Below are positions 1 through 10,464 of a DNA stretch of 64,000 nucleotides, piece by piece; within the stretch, counting starts at the first letter, position 1; the number at the start of each line of letters is the position of its first letter. The stretch is taken from positions 1 to 64,000 of the forward strand of contig JAUCBJ010002880.1 of NCBI GenBank assembly GCA_032718475.1. Reading direction: 5' to 3'. The position numbers were made by a program, and so were the translations under genes. Under the pieces are notes generated by a model, which worked only from the letters and a program-made list of their open reading frames with translations, was not told the DNA's origin and ran no database searches. Source of the DNA: Nemertoderma westbladi. Taxonomy: Eukaryota > Xenacoelomorpha > Nemertodermatida > Nemertodermatidae.

Positions 1-289
1 GCTATGGTTGGTTGATGCAACGACGCGAACCAATACTGACGGGAGGTAACAGCTGTAGGAGTAAGGAGGGCATCGCGAGGTTAGGCTACGCGTAGGTGAT
101 ACGCAGCGATTGGTTGAAGGTAAGAATACTGTTGGTGACAGATGGTCATTAAACACCACAATTTAGCACCGGAATTTGGCATTTTTAATAGCCCTCTGAG
201 ATCTGGCCCGTAGCCCAGGCTAGGGAGGAGTTAGCCGAGGGCTATGCTTCTCCTACTACTTCTGTAACAACTAAACTGTACCCGAAATT
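1..289. other. Left edge, no gene recognised
   Basis: I see no convincing coding frame, RNA gene or repeat in this stretch. It lies just upstream of the reverse-transcriptase remnant and may be its decayed 5' part, but no motif supports that. Confidence 0.4.
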
Positions 290-1960
290 CCATCGGAAAC
301 CATAAGGACTGCGATTCTCTCGTTGAACAAAAATAAGTCGCCAGACTCTGCATCACTAGTAGTGGAGCACCTACTAGCTCTTAATCCAACTCTTGTTGTA
401 GGGGTTCTCCACAATATCTTTAGAACATCGTTGCGCCTAGGTCATTGTCCCCAACTTCTTGAGGAGACGATAATTACATGTCTATAAGGGTCACAGCAAA
501 AATATATTTCATCCATCCTCATATCGTCAGGTGTCTACGGTCAATATTATTGCAAAGATCTTGGAAGCGATTTGCCTCTCAGAATTTCTTCGGAGTGTCA
601 TAAAACCGCATGAGCTGTCGATGGCGTACCAGAAAGGCATTGGGTGTGACACTTCTATCAGTCTAGCATATGAGATTATATACCACTTTAACAGTAGCCG
701 AGCTCCAGTGTACTTGTGCCAGACAGATATTGACTCAGCATTCGACACAGTTGACTTCAGAGTTCTGTTTGAGAAATTATCCAGTGTTATAAATCTATCA
801 GTGTGTAGACTCCTTCTGCAGTATTACCTCAGTGCCAGTGGCCGTTTCTTTTTCAAATTTGGTGAGGAGGTTGACATCAATAGCTTCACTCCAAGAAATG
901 GAGTTAAGCAAGGATCTATCCTTTCACCGATCCTGTTTAATTTTTATATTTCTGATGCAATTGAGACTGTTAAGAATTCTGGACTGGGGTGTAGAATTAT
1001 TATGAATCGCAGTGTCTCCATCCTTAACTATGCCGACGATATCATTTTATTTGCTGAATGCGGTGGGGACATCGATAAAATGATGGAACTTCTGGATTCC
1101 GAGCTAAAGAAAATTGGACTTTCTATCTCCATAAGTAAAACTGCGGAATGCATTGCCAGGCTATGGAATGCTGACGCTGTGCCTGGTATCCTTTATGGCC
1201 TAGAATTTAATTTTGGAATGCTTTCAGATACTGAAGTGGAATCGCTGAATGGACAGTTTCGTAAAATCATGCGTGGTCTCATGTACTGTAATAATCGTGT
1301 GTCAAACTCAGCTCTATGCTTGCTGTATGGTGCATCTTCACTTAGTAATCTTGTGTCAGAACGCTCAATTGGATTGATTAGACGGATATCTCGATGTCCA
1401 AATGAGTCACTCCAGCAGAATCTGCGGTACTTGTTGATGACGAATTAACTTGCGTCAAATAACGTGAAGATGGGGCTGAGTCACACATACGAGATTGCTA
1501 GACAGACATCAGGCCTTCCATCCATGTTTAATAGGCTAAACTAAACCTACTCCAATGAGGAACTGAGGTCACGGATGGATGAAGGTGCAGCAACTACTGC
1601 AGACTTTGGTAGCTACAACTTTCTGAGAGCCTGTTATGCTACAAATGGTTTAACCTTCGCTAACAAAGTAAGCCTGGTTGGTCCACAACTACTTGCAATT
1701 TTAGGTGGAAGCTTTAATGTCTCATTGCAATAAATATCGATTGATTTATATTTGTACTGATATATTTAATGATGATTGTTAATAATGTTGGTATGTGTCT
1801 AATGTTATCCTATAACAATACTGTACTATACTTTTATCACGATCCATGATTTTATTATGCTGTTTTGTTATGCATTAATAATAACTGTGTTAGTGAAGTC
1901 TAATTAAATGCCGGCTGGTCCGGATGATGGCGCCAATAAGCGCATCAATCAATCAATCAT
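290..1960 (+). pseudogene. Degraded non-LTR retrotransposon (LINE), RT domain and 3' tail
   Basis: This is the reverse-transcriptase part of a LINE. It once copied its own RNA into the genome by target-primed reverse transcription. The longest open frame is 531-1448. It shows the palm motif DIDSAFDTVD near residues 67-76, the NGVKQGSILSPILF block near 123-136, and the catalytic LNYADDIILF near 164-173. An upstream part in another frame (about 298-480) translates to KNKSPDSAS and EHLLALNP, typical of the RT fingers, followed by a stop and a frameshift near 480-530. The listed start at 531 is therefore not a natural start. After the stop at 1446-1448 the C-terminal coding sequence continues in broken form to about 1734. 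The AT-rich tail ends near 1960 in a short ATCA repeat, as LINE 3' ends often do. The clade looks CR1/L2/Jockey-like, but I cannot settle it. The copy is dead. Confidence 0.85.
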
Positions 1961-2365
1961 ATATGATACACTGCATCTAGGAACTGCGTATCATATATGA
2001 TACACTGCGCCTAGGAACTGCGTATCTTATATGATACACTGCGTCTAGGAACCGCGACACTGCGTCTAGGAACTGCGTATCATATATGATACACTGCGTC
2101 TAGGAACTGCGTATTATATATGATACACTGCGCCTAGGAACTGCGTATCATATATGATACACTGCGTCTAGGAACTGCGTATCTTATATGATACACTGCG
2201 TCTAGGAACCGCGACACTGCGTCTAGGAACTGCGTATCATATATGATACACTGCGTCTAGGAACTGCGTATCATATATGATACACTGCGTCTAGGAACTG
2301 TGTATCATATATGATACAATGCGTCTAGGAACCGCGACACTGCGTCTAGGAACTGCGTATCATAT
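1961..2365. repeat. 34-bp minisatellite, left block
   Basis: The unit is about 34 bp. It contains a perfect 12-bp palindrome ATCATATATGAT followed by ACACTGCGTCTAGGAACTGC. A shorter form of about 21 bp, ending GGAACCGCG and lacking the palindrome, is interspersed. The block starts directly after the ATCA tail of the LINE and is split from its right half by the insertion at 2366-2664. Confidence 0.9.
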
Positions 2366-2664
2366 ATAATAATAATATAATATATATGTATTTATATAGC
2401 GCCTATACAAATTTGATCTAAGCGCAATTATAGTGACAATATACAGACAATTAGACACAAGACAATTAGTAAAACAATTCAATCAATAAAAACTACACAT
2501 AAACAATATTTAGACACTAGTAAAACAAACCGTTATCAAAATAAAACATCAAATAAAACCAAATAAATGCAATGTATGTTAGCGTATATCTATAAAACGA
2601 TAGAAGTGGTGTTTGAGTTAATATAATTTAAAAATAATAAAATCAATGTAATTAAGTTAAGAGA
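2366..2664. mobile_element. AT-rich insertion splitting the 34-bp minisatellite
   Basis: About 300 bp of non-repetitive AT-rich sequence interrupts the 34-bp array inside its palindrome. Both flanks carry ATATAT next to array sequence (left at about 2360, right at about 2665), which could be a short target-site duplication, though the composition makes this weak. Near the left end it carries TTTATATAGCGCCTATAC, a string type common in interspersed repeats of marine animals. There is no open frame, and I cannot name the family. It is probably a short non-autonomous transposon or retroelement. Confidence 0.5.
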
Positions 2665-3115
2665 TATATGATACACTGCGTCTAGGAACCGCGACACTGC
2701 GTCTAGGAACTGCGTGTCATATATGATACACTGCGTCTAGGAACCGCGACACTGCGTCTAGGAACTGCGTATCCTATATGATACACTGCGTCTAGGAACT
2801 GCGTATCATATATGATACACTGCGTCTAGGAACTGCGTATCATATATGATACACTGCGTCTAGGAACCGCGACACTGCGTCTAGGAACTGCGTATCATAT
2901 ATGATACACTGCGTCTAGGAACTGCGTATCATATATGATACACTGCGTCTAGGAACCGCGACAGCGTCTAGGAACTGCGTATCATATATGATACACTGCG
3001 TCTAGGAACCGCGACACTGCGTCTAGGAACTGCGTATCCTATATGATACACCGTCTAGGAACTGCGTATCATATATGATACACTGCGTCTAGGACCCGCG
3101 TATCATATATGATAT
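2665..3115. repeat. 34-bp minisatellite, right block
   Basis: This continues the 34-bp / 21-bp array seen at 1961-2365, with the same palindrome and the CTGCGTCTAGGAAC core. It runs directly into the 30-bp GC-rich array at about 3116. Confidence 0.9.
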
Positions 3116-4168
3116 TGACTGCGGCTCTGCCTCCTGGAACCCTGTTGTCTGTTGCACTTCCCCCTGGGACCCCGTTGACTGCGGCTCTGTCCCCTGGGAC
3201 CCCGTTGACTGTGGCTCTGCCCCCTGGGACCCCGTTGTCTGTTGCACTTTCCCATGGGACCCTGTTGACTGCGGCTCTGCCTCCTGGGAACCCGTTGTCT
3301 GTTGCACTTCCCCCTGGAACCCCGTTGACTGCGGCTCTTCCCCCTGGGACCCCATTGACTGCGGCTCTGCCTCCTGGGACACCGTTGACTGCGGCTCCGC
3401 CTCCTGGGACCCCGTTGTCTGTTGCACTTCCCCCTGGGACCCCGTTGACTGCGGCTCTGCATCCTGGGACCCCGTTGACTGCAGCTCTCCCCCCTGGGAC
3501 CCCGTCGTCTGCTACACTTCCCCCTGGGATCCCGTTGACTGCGGCTCTGCCTCCTGGGACCCCGTTGTCTGCTGCACTTCCCCCTGGACCCCGTTGACTG
3601 CTGTACTGCCTCCTGGGAGCCCGTTGTCTGCTGCACTTCCCCCTGGGACCCCGTTGTCTGCTGCACTTCCCCCTGGGACCCCGCTGTCTGCTACACTCCC
3701 CCCTTGGACCCCGTTGTCTGCTGCACTTCCCCCTGGACCCCGTTGACTGCTGTGCTGCCTCCTGGGAGCCCGTTGTCTGCTGCACTTCCCCCTGGACCCC
3801 GTTGACTGCTGTGCTGCCTCCTGGGAGCCCGTTGTCTGCTGCACTTCCCCCTGGGACCCCGTTGTCTGCTGCACTTCCCCCTGGGACCCCGTTGTCTGCT
3901 ACACTCCCCCCTGGGACCCCGTTGTCTGCTACACTTCCCCCTGGGATCCCGTTGACTGCGGCTCTGCCTCCTGGGACCCCGTTGTCTGCTGCACTTCCCC
4001 CTGGACCCCGTTGACTGCTGTGCTGCCTCCTGGGAGCCCGTTGTCTGCTGCACTTCCCCCTGGGACCCCGTTGTCTGCTGCACTTCCCCCTGGGACCCCG
4101 TTGTCTGCTACACTCCCCCCTGGGACCCCGTTGTCTGCTGCACTTCCCCCTGGGACCCCGTTGTATTT
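3116..4168. repeat. 30-bp GC-rich minisatellite, about 35 copies
   Basis: The 30-bp unit exists in two main forms. One contains TTGACTGCGGCTCTGCC and the other TTGTCTGCTGCACTTCC, each followed by a CCTGGGACCCCG-type end. The left part mixes the two, and the right part is mostly the second. Some copies lose one G and become 29 bp. Because 30 is a multiple of three, long open frames appear in several frames on both strands, for example 3109-3597 (+) with a repeating PLTAALPPGT decapeptide. These frames are by-products of the period. No splice sites, start context or non-repeat coding sequence support a gene. Confidence 0.9.
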
Positions 4169-4611
4169 ATCATTGGTTAAAGCAGCAAACAAGTTTAGTA
4201 AACTATGTATGCGTTACATAGTTAAAGTTTGCTAAAAATAATTTTACTGTGTCGTAAAATTGAGCCGGTAGCGCAGTAGCAATTAGCAACGTTAATTCGT
4301 AACTATTTAAACATTACATAATTAATTTACTATTAAAGTAAATTTCTTACTTATTCTATCAGCAAAGTAATGTCATTTTAACTATAAATAGTAAAACAAA
4401 TTGTTGGGAACATGAGAGTTTGTCCCCTGTATCGGTTATTAGACTCAAATGGATCCATGGATTCCCAATGCGAATAATCGTATACGCAATACGAATAATC
4501 CTGTACATTCTGGGTGTTCAGAACAAAATAAAGTAATCCACGAATTATTAAATCGGCTCGCCCAATTAAGTTTTCATTGTAAAAATAATATCAATAAAAA
4601 AGTAGCAGTTT
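4169..4611. other. Spacer between minisatellites, nothing recognised
   Basis: This is AT-rich unique-looking sequence of about 440 bp. I find no coding frame, RNA gene or repeat that I can support. Confidence 0.5.
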
Positions 4612-4878
4612 AAAGCGCTGTCCAAGATAAAGCGCTGTCCAAGATAAAGCGCTGTCCAAGATAAAGCGCTGTCCAAGATAAAGCGCTGTCCAAGATAAAC
4701 CGCTGTCCAAGATAAAGCGCTGTCCAAGATAAAGCGCTGTCCAAGATAAAGCGCTGTCCAAGATAAAGCGCTGTCCAAGATAAAGCGCTGTCCAAGATAA
4801 AGCGCTGTCCAAGATAAAGCGCTGTCCAAGATAAAGCTGTCCAAGATAAAGCTGTCCAAGATAAAGCGCTGTCCAAGA
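4612..4878. repeat. 17-bp minisatellite, about 15 copies
   Basis: The tandem unit is AAAGCGCTGTCCAAGAT (17 bp) with few substitutions (one copy has AAACCGCT). Two copies near 4834-4862 are shortened by loss of the CGC. AGCGCT inside the unit is palindromic. The period is not a multiple of three, yet frames on the minus strand stay open and read through as LYLGQRFILDSALSWTA-type repeats. These are artefacts of the repeat. Confidence 0.92.
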
Positions 4879-5483
4879 AAACAAATAAATAATTAGATTG
4901 AATTATTTTAATCAAAATACAAATCATCTCCAATCTTTATCCGCATCTAAACATTAAACAACAACAATTATAAACTGAGATAAAATAGAATTGAGCCGCA
5001 ATAACCCAAGTAAAGCTACAACATTATACTTACATTATGTACACATGTAATACGGATATTACAGCAATTAACAAAAATAACTTTATAGATAGAATTACAT
5101 ATCGATTTCGACGGGGGGTAAATGCAGCCAATTACCTGAAAAACGTGTTAGTAAAGAATTTGTAGTTCGCGGTACAAGCGAGTTATTTATTGTACGGAAA
5201 ATAAATTAACTGTTTAGTGTTTATTACAAAAATTAAAAATTAGTAACTAAACCAGTCACGATACCCGCACTTTAGTTTAAACCGTAAAACCACCAATAGC
5301 TTATTAGTAGATTTAAAATATTAAACTGGTAACTTTAACTTTCTTTTATACTTTTACTTAAAGGCTAAGAAACCCGCAGCGAACAAAGTAATGTCACAAA
5401 ATGTGACAACGTGTGGTTTATTATCAACCCTTAAAAACAATAGACATACGTAAATAGATACACGAAGTGGGGACTTCGCGCAG
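4879..5483. other. AT-rich spacer, nothing recognised
   Basis: About 600 bp of AT-rich sequence has no supported gene or repeat. It ends at the inverted-repeat element that starts at 5484. Confidence 0.45.
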
Positions 5484-5954
5484 CACGAAGTTGGCAGAGC
5501 CTTAGCGAATTGACACTGTTAGGGGGTAGGTCAATTTATGCAAATAGTCACGTTGGCCCTCTAGCGGCAGACTGGAGAACTGCAGATGGATTCGCCTCCT
5601 TTGAAAGTCACAGCTAATGGTCTAATACATATCTGCCAAGTTTCAGCTTAAACGGATTAAAAGCAAAGAAATGGGAGGGCATTTAATGTTTAGACATGTG
5701 GCCCTCTAGCGGGAGACCATTGCACTGATGGTGTCTGAAAGTCTCTCAAAAATCTCAACTTTTGCTCATATTGATACCTACAAATTTTCAACTTGGCAGC
5801 TTTAAATCCGACAAAGTTATTAGCATGTCAAAATCGTAACGACGACGACGACGACAACGACAACGACGACGACAACGACGACGACGACAACTATTTGCAT
5901 AAATTGACCCACCCCCTAACAGTGTCAATTCGCTAAGGCTCCGCCAACTTCGTG
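5484..5954. mobile_element. MITE-like element with 65-bp terminal inverted repeats
   Basis: The left arm 5484-5548 and right arm 5890-5954 are inverted copies of each other. They are 65 bp each with two mismatches by my reading. The arms begin CACGAAGTTGGC and end CAAATAGT. The 341-bp interior has no transposase frame. It contains two direct copies of a GGCCCTCTAGCGG-type block (about 5555 and 5699) and a CGA/CAA microsatellite next to the right arm. I see no clear target-site duplication. This fits a non-autonomous DNA transposon (MITE or foldback) mobilised in trans, and the high arm identity suggests a recent event. Confidence 0.75.
5838..5888. repeat. CGA/CAA trinucleotide microsatellite
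   Basis: A run of ACGACG with interspersed ACAACG triplets lies inside the MITE-like element, just before its right inverted repeat. Confidence 0.9.
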
Positions 5955-6029
5955 GCTCGCCCCGCAACAATGCAGCAATGCTAAATATTATACATAGATA
6001 GATATTATATAAGAAAGGTTGAATAGCAA

Positions 6030-6195
6030 ACTAAAGGTGGAATATATATGGACTAAAGGTGGAATATTATACCAAGAGAATATGTTTGAAATAAAAGGTG
6101 GAATATATATGGACTAAAGGTGGAAGATTATACCAAGAGAATATGTTTGAAATAAAAGTTGGAATATATATGGACTAAAGGTGGAATATGTCAAA
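6030..6195. repeat. 61-bp tandem repeat, about 2.7 copies
   Basis: Blocks starting near 6033, 6094 and 6155 repeat with a 61-bp period. Each has an internal double AAAGGTGGAATAT motif. The last copy is partial. The repeat lies downstream of the phosphotransferase gene, which reads leftwards. Confidence 0.85.
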
Positions 6196-6556
6196 CTATA
6201 TATAATATGTGTCTGTATATTTGTGTCAATGAAAACAAAAGTGGCATTTTACTAAGGGCGTAATAGTAGTTTCACTAGTCTTGAATTAGTGATAAAGAAC
6301 ACGATTTTTTTAACAATGGATTGAAAGTTATTGAACATTAATTGTCAATCTAAACATATAAACAAAACATACAACTTAAATAGTTATTTAATATTATTTA
6401 GTGGTGAATAAGAATGGAAATCTTACTTAACTTGTTTTTACAGATGTTCCAATAATTTTGTGTATTGTGATGAATCACTATTATTATAATAATCGTTGGA
6501 ATATCTCACTGGCTATATCGATCTAGGTGTTAATGTTTATGATTACAAAATGATTA
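6196..6556. other. 3' flank of the phosphotransferase gene
   Basis: About 360 bp of AT-rich sequence should include the 3' untranslated region of the minus-strand gene at 6557-7690. I do not see a clear AATAAA signal on the minus strand close to the stop, nor an A-tract that would prove retroposition. Confidence 0.4.
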
Positions 6557-7690
6557 TCACAAGTTACGATTCTTTGATATACTAAACACAGAAATATTAA
6601 GGTAGTATGAGATCTGTAAACAAACCATTGTGCAGAAGTATACGAGATCTACTGTGCACCAAATGAGTGCGCAATAGAGAACAATGTACTCTGGGAATAC
6701 ACAATTAAAATACTGATTTAGAAATAGCATGGCTGGGCCAACATGCATGGAATCCAGGAAATTTAAAGGACTCTTACACATATGACCAATCACGATTTTA
6801 TTTGTCACTTTAGAGAAACACATTCCAAACGTTAAAAGATAAACGCAGGTGTGGTCAGTGAATATCATACTAGGGCTCTTTTTGAATATTATTAATGCCA
6901 GGAGTAGAATCACACCTATGTGCATTGCTGGTGATATAACACTAGTGCCAGCTACTGTGGAGCCATTCTTACCAGATCCACCTTCAAATATAATAGACAT
7001 GTTAACGGCAGACGCAATTACCATGTTAACAATGGAAAATAACATAATGATGACTCGAAACTCCAGTCCTATGTATGGTACAATCCATCCCCATATACCG
7101 GGACCTACAATTCCACCAACTAAACACAATAAAATGCAACTCAACTGAGACTCAGTAACGTCAATGAACCCAAAGCGTAGAGCCCCTGTGACGTAGGTTT
7201 CCCAATGAGCGTTGTAGAACAAGAACGCACCGCCAAATATAAAGATAAACAGAAGGTCTGGGTAATCTCCCATCTGCAAACATATAGCGATGTCCAGAGA
7301 TATGACGACCATGCTGAAGGAATCGCATCCGTGATCGAAAAGTTCTCCAAGGGGGGAGCTGGAGCCAGTTCGTCTAGCTTGTTTCCCATCGATCGCGTCC
7401 AACGCTTGGTAAATAAATAAACCCAGTCCAGCTGCGACGAGCACTAGACGTGGTGGTTCTTCGGTGATAGTTGGGCAGGCCACGACAAGAAACATACAGG
7501 GTATCACATTGAAAGCTAAACCAACCAGTGTGATAGCATTCGGGGCCCACCATAACGGGACCTGTTCGACCAGCCACCGCCAAAATATTTGCAACAAGGG
7601 TTCGATAACGGAAACACCCTTTGAGCTGTATTTATGGGATCGCAGAGACTTCAACTGGGACTTCCCAAGGTATTCCGAATACAACGTCAT
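6557..7690 (-). CDS. Choline/ethanolamine phosphotransferase (CDP-alcohol phosphotransferase), intronless
   Basis: A 377-codon uninterrupted frame encodes a CHPT1/CEPT1-type enzyme. These integral membrane enzymes of the ER/Golgi transfer phosphocholine or phosphoethanolamine from the CDP-alcohol to diacylglycerol, the last step of the Kennedy pathway. The family signature DG(x)2AR(x)8G(x)3D(x)3D is complete: D101, G102, A105, R106, G115, D119 and D123. The N-terminus (YSSKGVSVIEPLLQ, then PLWWAPNAITLVGL) and the C-terminal QYFNCVFPEYIVL also fit. Roughly ten hydrophobic segments follow the family pattern. Length is close to the roughly 400 residues of animal members, so it looks full length. 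The ATG at 7690 has A at -3. The frame stays open upstream to about 7769 but has no earlier ATG, and the stop is TGA at 6557-6559. Animal homologues are normally split by introns, so this may be a functional retrocopy. I cannot tell choline from ethanolamine preference. Confidence 0.9.
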   Translation of the reverse strand: MTLYSEYLGKSQLKSLRSHKYSSKGVSVIEPLLQIFWRWLVEQVPLWWAPNAITLVGLAFNVIPCMFLVVACPTITEEPPRLVLVAAGLGLFIYQALDAIDGKQARRTGSSSPLGELFDHGCDSFSMVVISLDIAICLQMGDYPDLLFIFIFGGAFLFYNAHWETYVTGALRFGFIDVTESQLSCILLCLVGGIVGPGIWGWIVPYIGLEFRVIIMLFSIVNMVIASAVNMSIIFEGGSGKNGSTVAGTSVISPAMHIGVILLLALIIFKKSPSMIFTDHTCVYLLTFGMCFSKVTNKIVIGHMCKSPLNFLDSMHVGPAMLFLNQYFNCVFPEYIVLYCALIWCTVDLVYFCTMVCLQISYYLNISVFSISKNRNL

Positions 7691-8289
7691 GATGATACAG
7701 GTAGGCCTAGTTGTATTAGAGGGTACAACTGCACAATACGTTCTGACGTTAGAACAAGGTTTACTGGTTTATGTTACGGCAGAACGGTATCAGGGTATGT
7801 AATACCACCTACTGCAGTACTGGTGTACTGACCTAGCTAGGACTTGTGAACGCGAAATACAGCAGAAAGTCCAGAGCTCTGAAGTCTGGTACCGGTACTA
7901 CTGTACTATTACTACAGTACTATATCAGTATATTAAATTACTGTAGTTTATAATTATAGGTCCTGGATGGTCTGGCTGCCTGAGGTCTGTAGTTCCTGTA
8001 GTTAATTTTTAGGCCTACCACTCCACTACTGCATTAAAGGTACAGCACTATCAATCCATAATTTGCCAATTTAAGGGAATTAACAGATTAAGCAATGTCA
8101 GAATGTGGTAATATTGCTCTTGCTGTCTTGCTTAGGGAAATTCGATTATTGTTTTGCTTAGAAAAGTCCACCAACTATCTGACAGCTGCATGTAACCTGT
8201 TCCTTTCCCCTAATTTGTACCCATATGACAGTATGATGGGAAAAAAGTCATGCACATACAGTAAACTAAAAATAGGCTACCAAAGTAAT
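7691..8289. other. Upstream flank of the phosphotransferase gene
   Basis: The region is rich in TACTGTAG / GTACAGTACT strings (7800-8050), a style shared with other non-coding parts of this window. It should hold the promoter of the minus-strand gene, but I see no clear TATA box or other defined element. The 81-codon frame at 8095-8340 has no recognisable domain. Confidence 0.4.
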
Positions 8290-8339
8290 CCCAAAATTGA
8301 TGAAAATTTCACCAAAAAAAATTATTTTATACCAAATTA

Positions 8340-8790
8340 AATAATGTGACCCCAATAAAATTATTCAACACCAAATAAAATTAAGTCACCCCAAATAAAA
8401 TTATTCAAACACCAAAATAAAATTTTCAAAACCAAAAAAATGATTCAACACCAAAACCAATTATTAAATACCAAAGTAAATAAATGCTCCCCAAAACCAA
8501 TTATTAGCACCAAAATAAATGACAAAACCCCCAAAATAATTACAAATTTTCCCTAAACAGATAGATACATTTTCCCCCAAAACAAATACATTTTAGACCA
8601 AAATAAATACATTTTAGACCAAAATAAATACATTTTCCCCCAAAACAAATACATTTTCCCCCAAAACAAATTCATTTTAGCCCAAAATAAATACATTTTC
8701 CCCCAAAACAAATACATTTTAGCCTAAAACAAATACATTTTCGCACAAAATAAATACATTTTCCCCCAAAACAAATACTATAACTACTGC
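8340..8790. repeat. A-rich tandem repeats, about 22 bp, left arm
   Basis: The first part has degenerate CCAAATAAAATTATTCAA units. The second part, from about 8575, has cleaner 22-bp units of the form CAAAACAAATACATTTT followed by CCCCC or AGACC. They match, in inverse orientation, the G-rich units at 11880-12130. Confidence 0.8.
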
Positions 8791-9388
8791 AGCAATAGGC
8801 CTTGCACTTCCTGGAAGTTAGACAAAAACTTCAGTACTGCCGTAATAGGGCAATTCCATCGTTACGGACTCACATTCATACACAATTTTCGAAATTAATT
8901 GGCATATTTAATTAACAACTTTACAATATAAATAACAATTAGCTATGGTGGCTCATGGATTAATGGTACATCTTTACTTTGACTTATAAAAAAGTGTTGC
9001 ATCTCATTTGATTCGTAGTATATTGTAAATATAGTACCCGTTACGGACTCACATGCAAATGGACAAAGAAAAATTGCCCAATTTTCTTTTGACAAATTTT
9101 CTTGAAATGTTTAACGCCATACGTAATAACTTTCACAATGTGAAGTAGATACATCAAATTTTGTAAATTTGTAAGTTAATAGCAGAAACATATGGTGGTA
9201 AACCTCATTTATAGAGAAATTGTTCGTTACGGACTCACAGAAAAAAATGTTACGGACTCACACTTGAAATCGTTATGCGCTCGTTATACAGTATTGTTTA
9301 GAAAAAAAGAGCAACGACCAATGAATGTTTATGGTGTATATTCAATAAATATCTTTATTACTTATATACCTTTCACAATGTACCTTAA

Positions 9389-9407
9389 GGGGGGGGGGGG
9401 GGGGGGG
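9389..9407. repeat. Run of 19 consecutive G
   Basis: An uninterrupted G tract of 19 bases follows CCTTAA. Such tracts can form G-quadruplex structures and are prone to length error in sequencing. Confidence 0.95.
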
Positions 9408-9734
9408 TTCACCCCCAGTCTTTTTTTTCATCATATTTTTTTTGAATGTGTTTTCCGATGTGAAATTTTATGGTAATTCCGAATCTGAAATCAGTTTTTC
9501 GATAAGGTATTTTGTTCTCGAGTTATGGCAACTTTTGTAATTTTCACCCAAAATTTCAAATTTTTAAATTTTGGTGCAGCATCACATTTGACACCAAAAA
9601 TTACCATCAAACACCCATAAATGTGCAAATATTTTGCCATTTTCGGAATCAGCGCCTAAAATTAGCCTATAGGTATCAAAACCACGAAAGTAGATTATAT
9701 TTGAAAAATTTGAAAAAATTTTCACTTTTGGAGC

Positions 9735-10193
9735 ATGTTTGGTCAGTTGTTATCAGGATGAAATTTAAATGTCATTTTTCTCGCATTGGCTTTTTTTGGG
9801 ACACTTTTTCTATCTACTTTTTAACTACTCAACGGATTTTCGTTCTGTTTGCAGAATTATGTAGAGGAATATTCGCCGCAAAAATTGAATAGACAGAATT
9901 TTGAAATTTTTTTTCAAAAAAAGTTATGGCATTTTTTGTGCAAAAAATCGCTAAATTTTGGATTTTTTAGATTTTTCGGTATTTTTAAACGAAAAATGCT
10001 ATAACTTTTTTTTAAAGCAAAATTTCAAAATTCTGTCTATTCAATTTTTGCGGCGAATATTCCTCTACATAATTCTGCAAACAGAACGAAAATCCGTTCA
10101 GTAGTTAAAAAGTAGATAGAGAAAGTGTCCCAAAAAAGCCAATGCGAGAAAAATGACATTTAAATTTCATCCTGATAACAACTGACCAAACAT
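9735..10193. repeat. Long inverted repeat: 203-bp arms, 53-bp spacer
   Basis: The left arm 9735-9937 and right arm 9991-10193 are inverted copies. The few differences are a one-base change in a T run, a handful of substitutions and small changes in the inner A/T runs. Outer ends read ATGTTTGGTCAG on the left and its complement on the right. The arms could fold into one long hairpin. The element lies near the middle of the proposed foldback element. The open frame at 9512-9892 runs through the left arm and has no recognisable protein domain. Confidence 0.92.
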
Positions 10194-10464
10194 TATTAGA
10201 TAGATATATATTTAGTAGTGTTCATGAAGATATAAGGTACATCATATCTATGAGATTGAGTAGGCATATTTGGTGTGTGTACTGTATAGTAGTGTATATT
10301 TAATATCCTATAAGTTCATATGACCATAATTTGTTAAAATGACCAATATCTAGTTCTTTAACAACATAAATACCACGTTCACCGAAAATATTTTATACTG
10401 GAAAATACATTTTGAACAGTATTTCGTTGTATTTATGATTTAACTATCACTGTACTTAAGTTAT

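Noticed and set aside
3109-3597. Collagen-like or proline-rich protein gene in the 30-bp array
   Set aside because: The frame exists only because the repeat period is divisible by three. Comparable frames are open on the opposite strand, and there is no non-repeat coding sequence.
4566-4933. Minus-strand frames over the 17-bp array
   Set aside because: The same repeat is open in three frames at once, which shows absence of stops in the unit rather than coding selection.
7464-7831. Plus-strand frames opposite the phosphotransferase gene
   Set aside because: They are shadows of the minus-strand coding sequence, which has complete family motifs.
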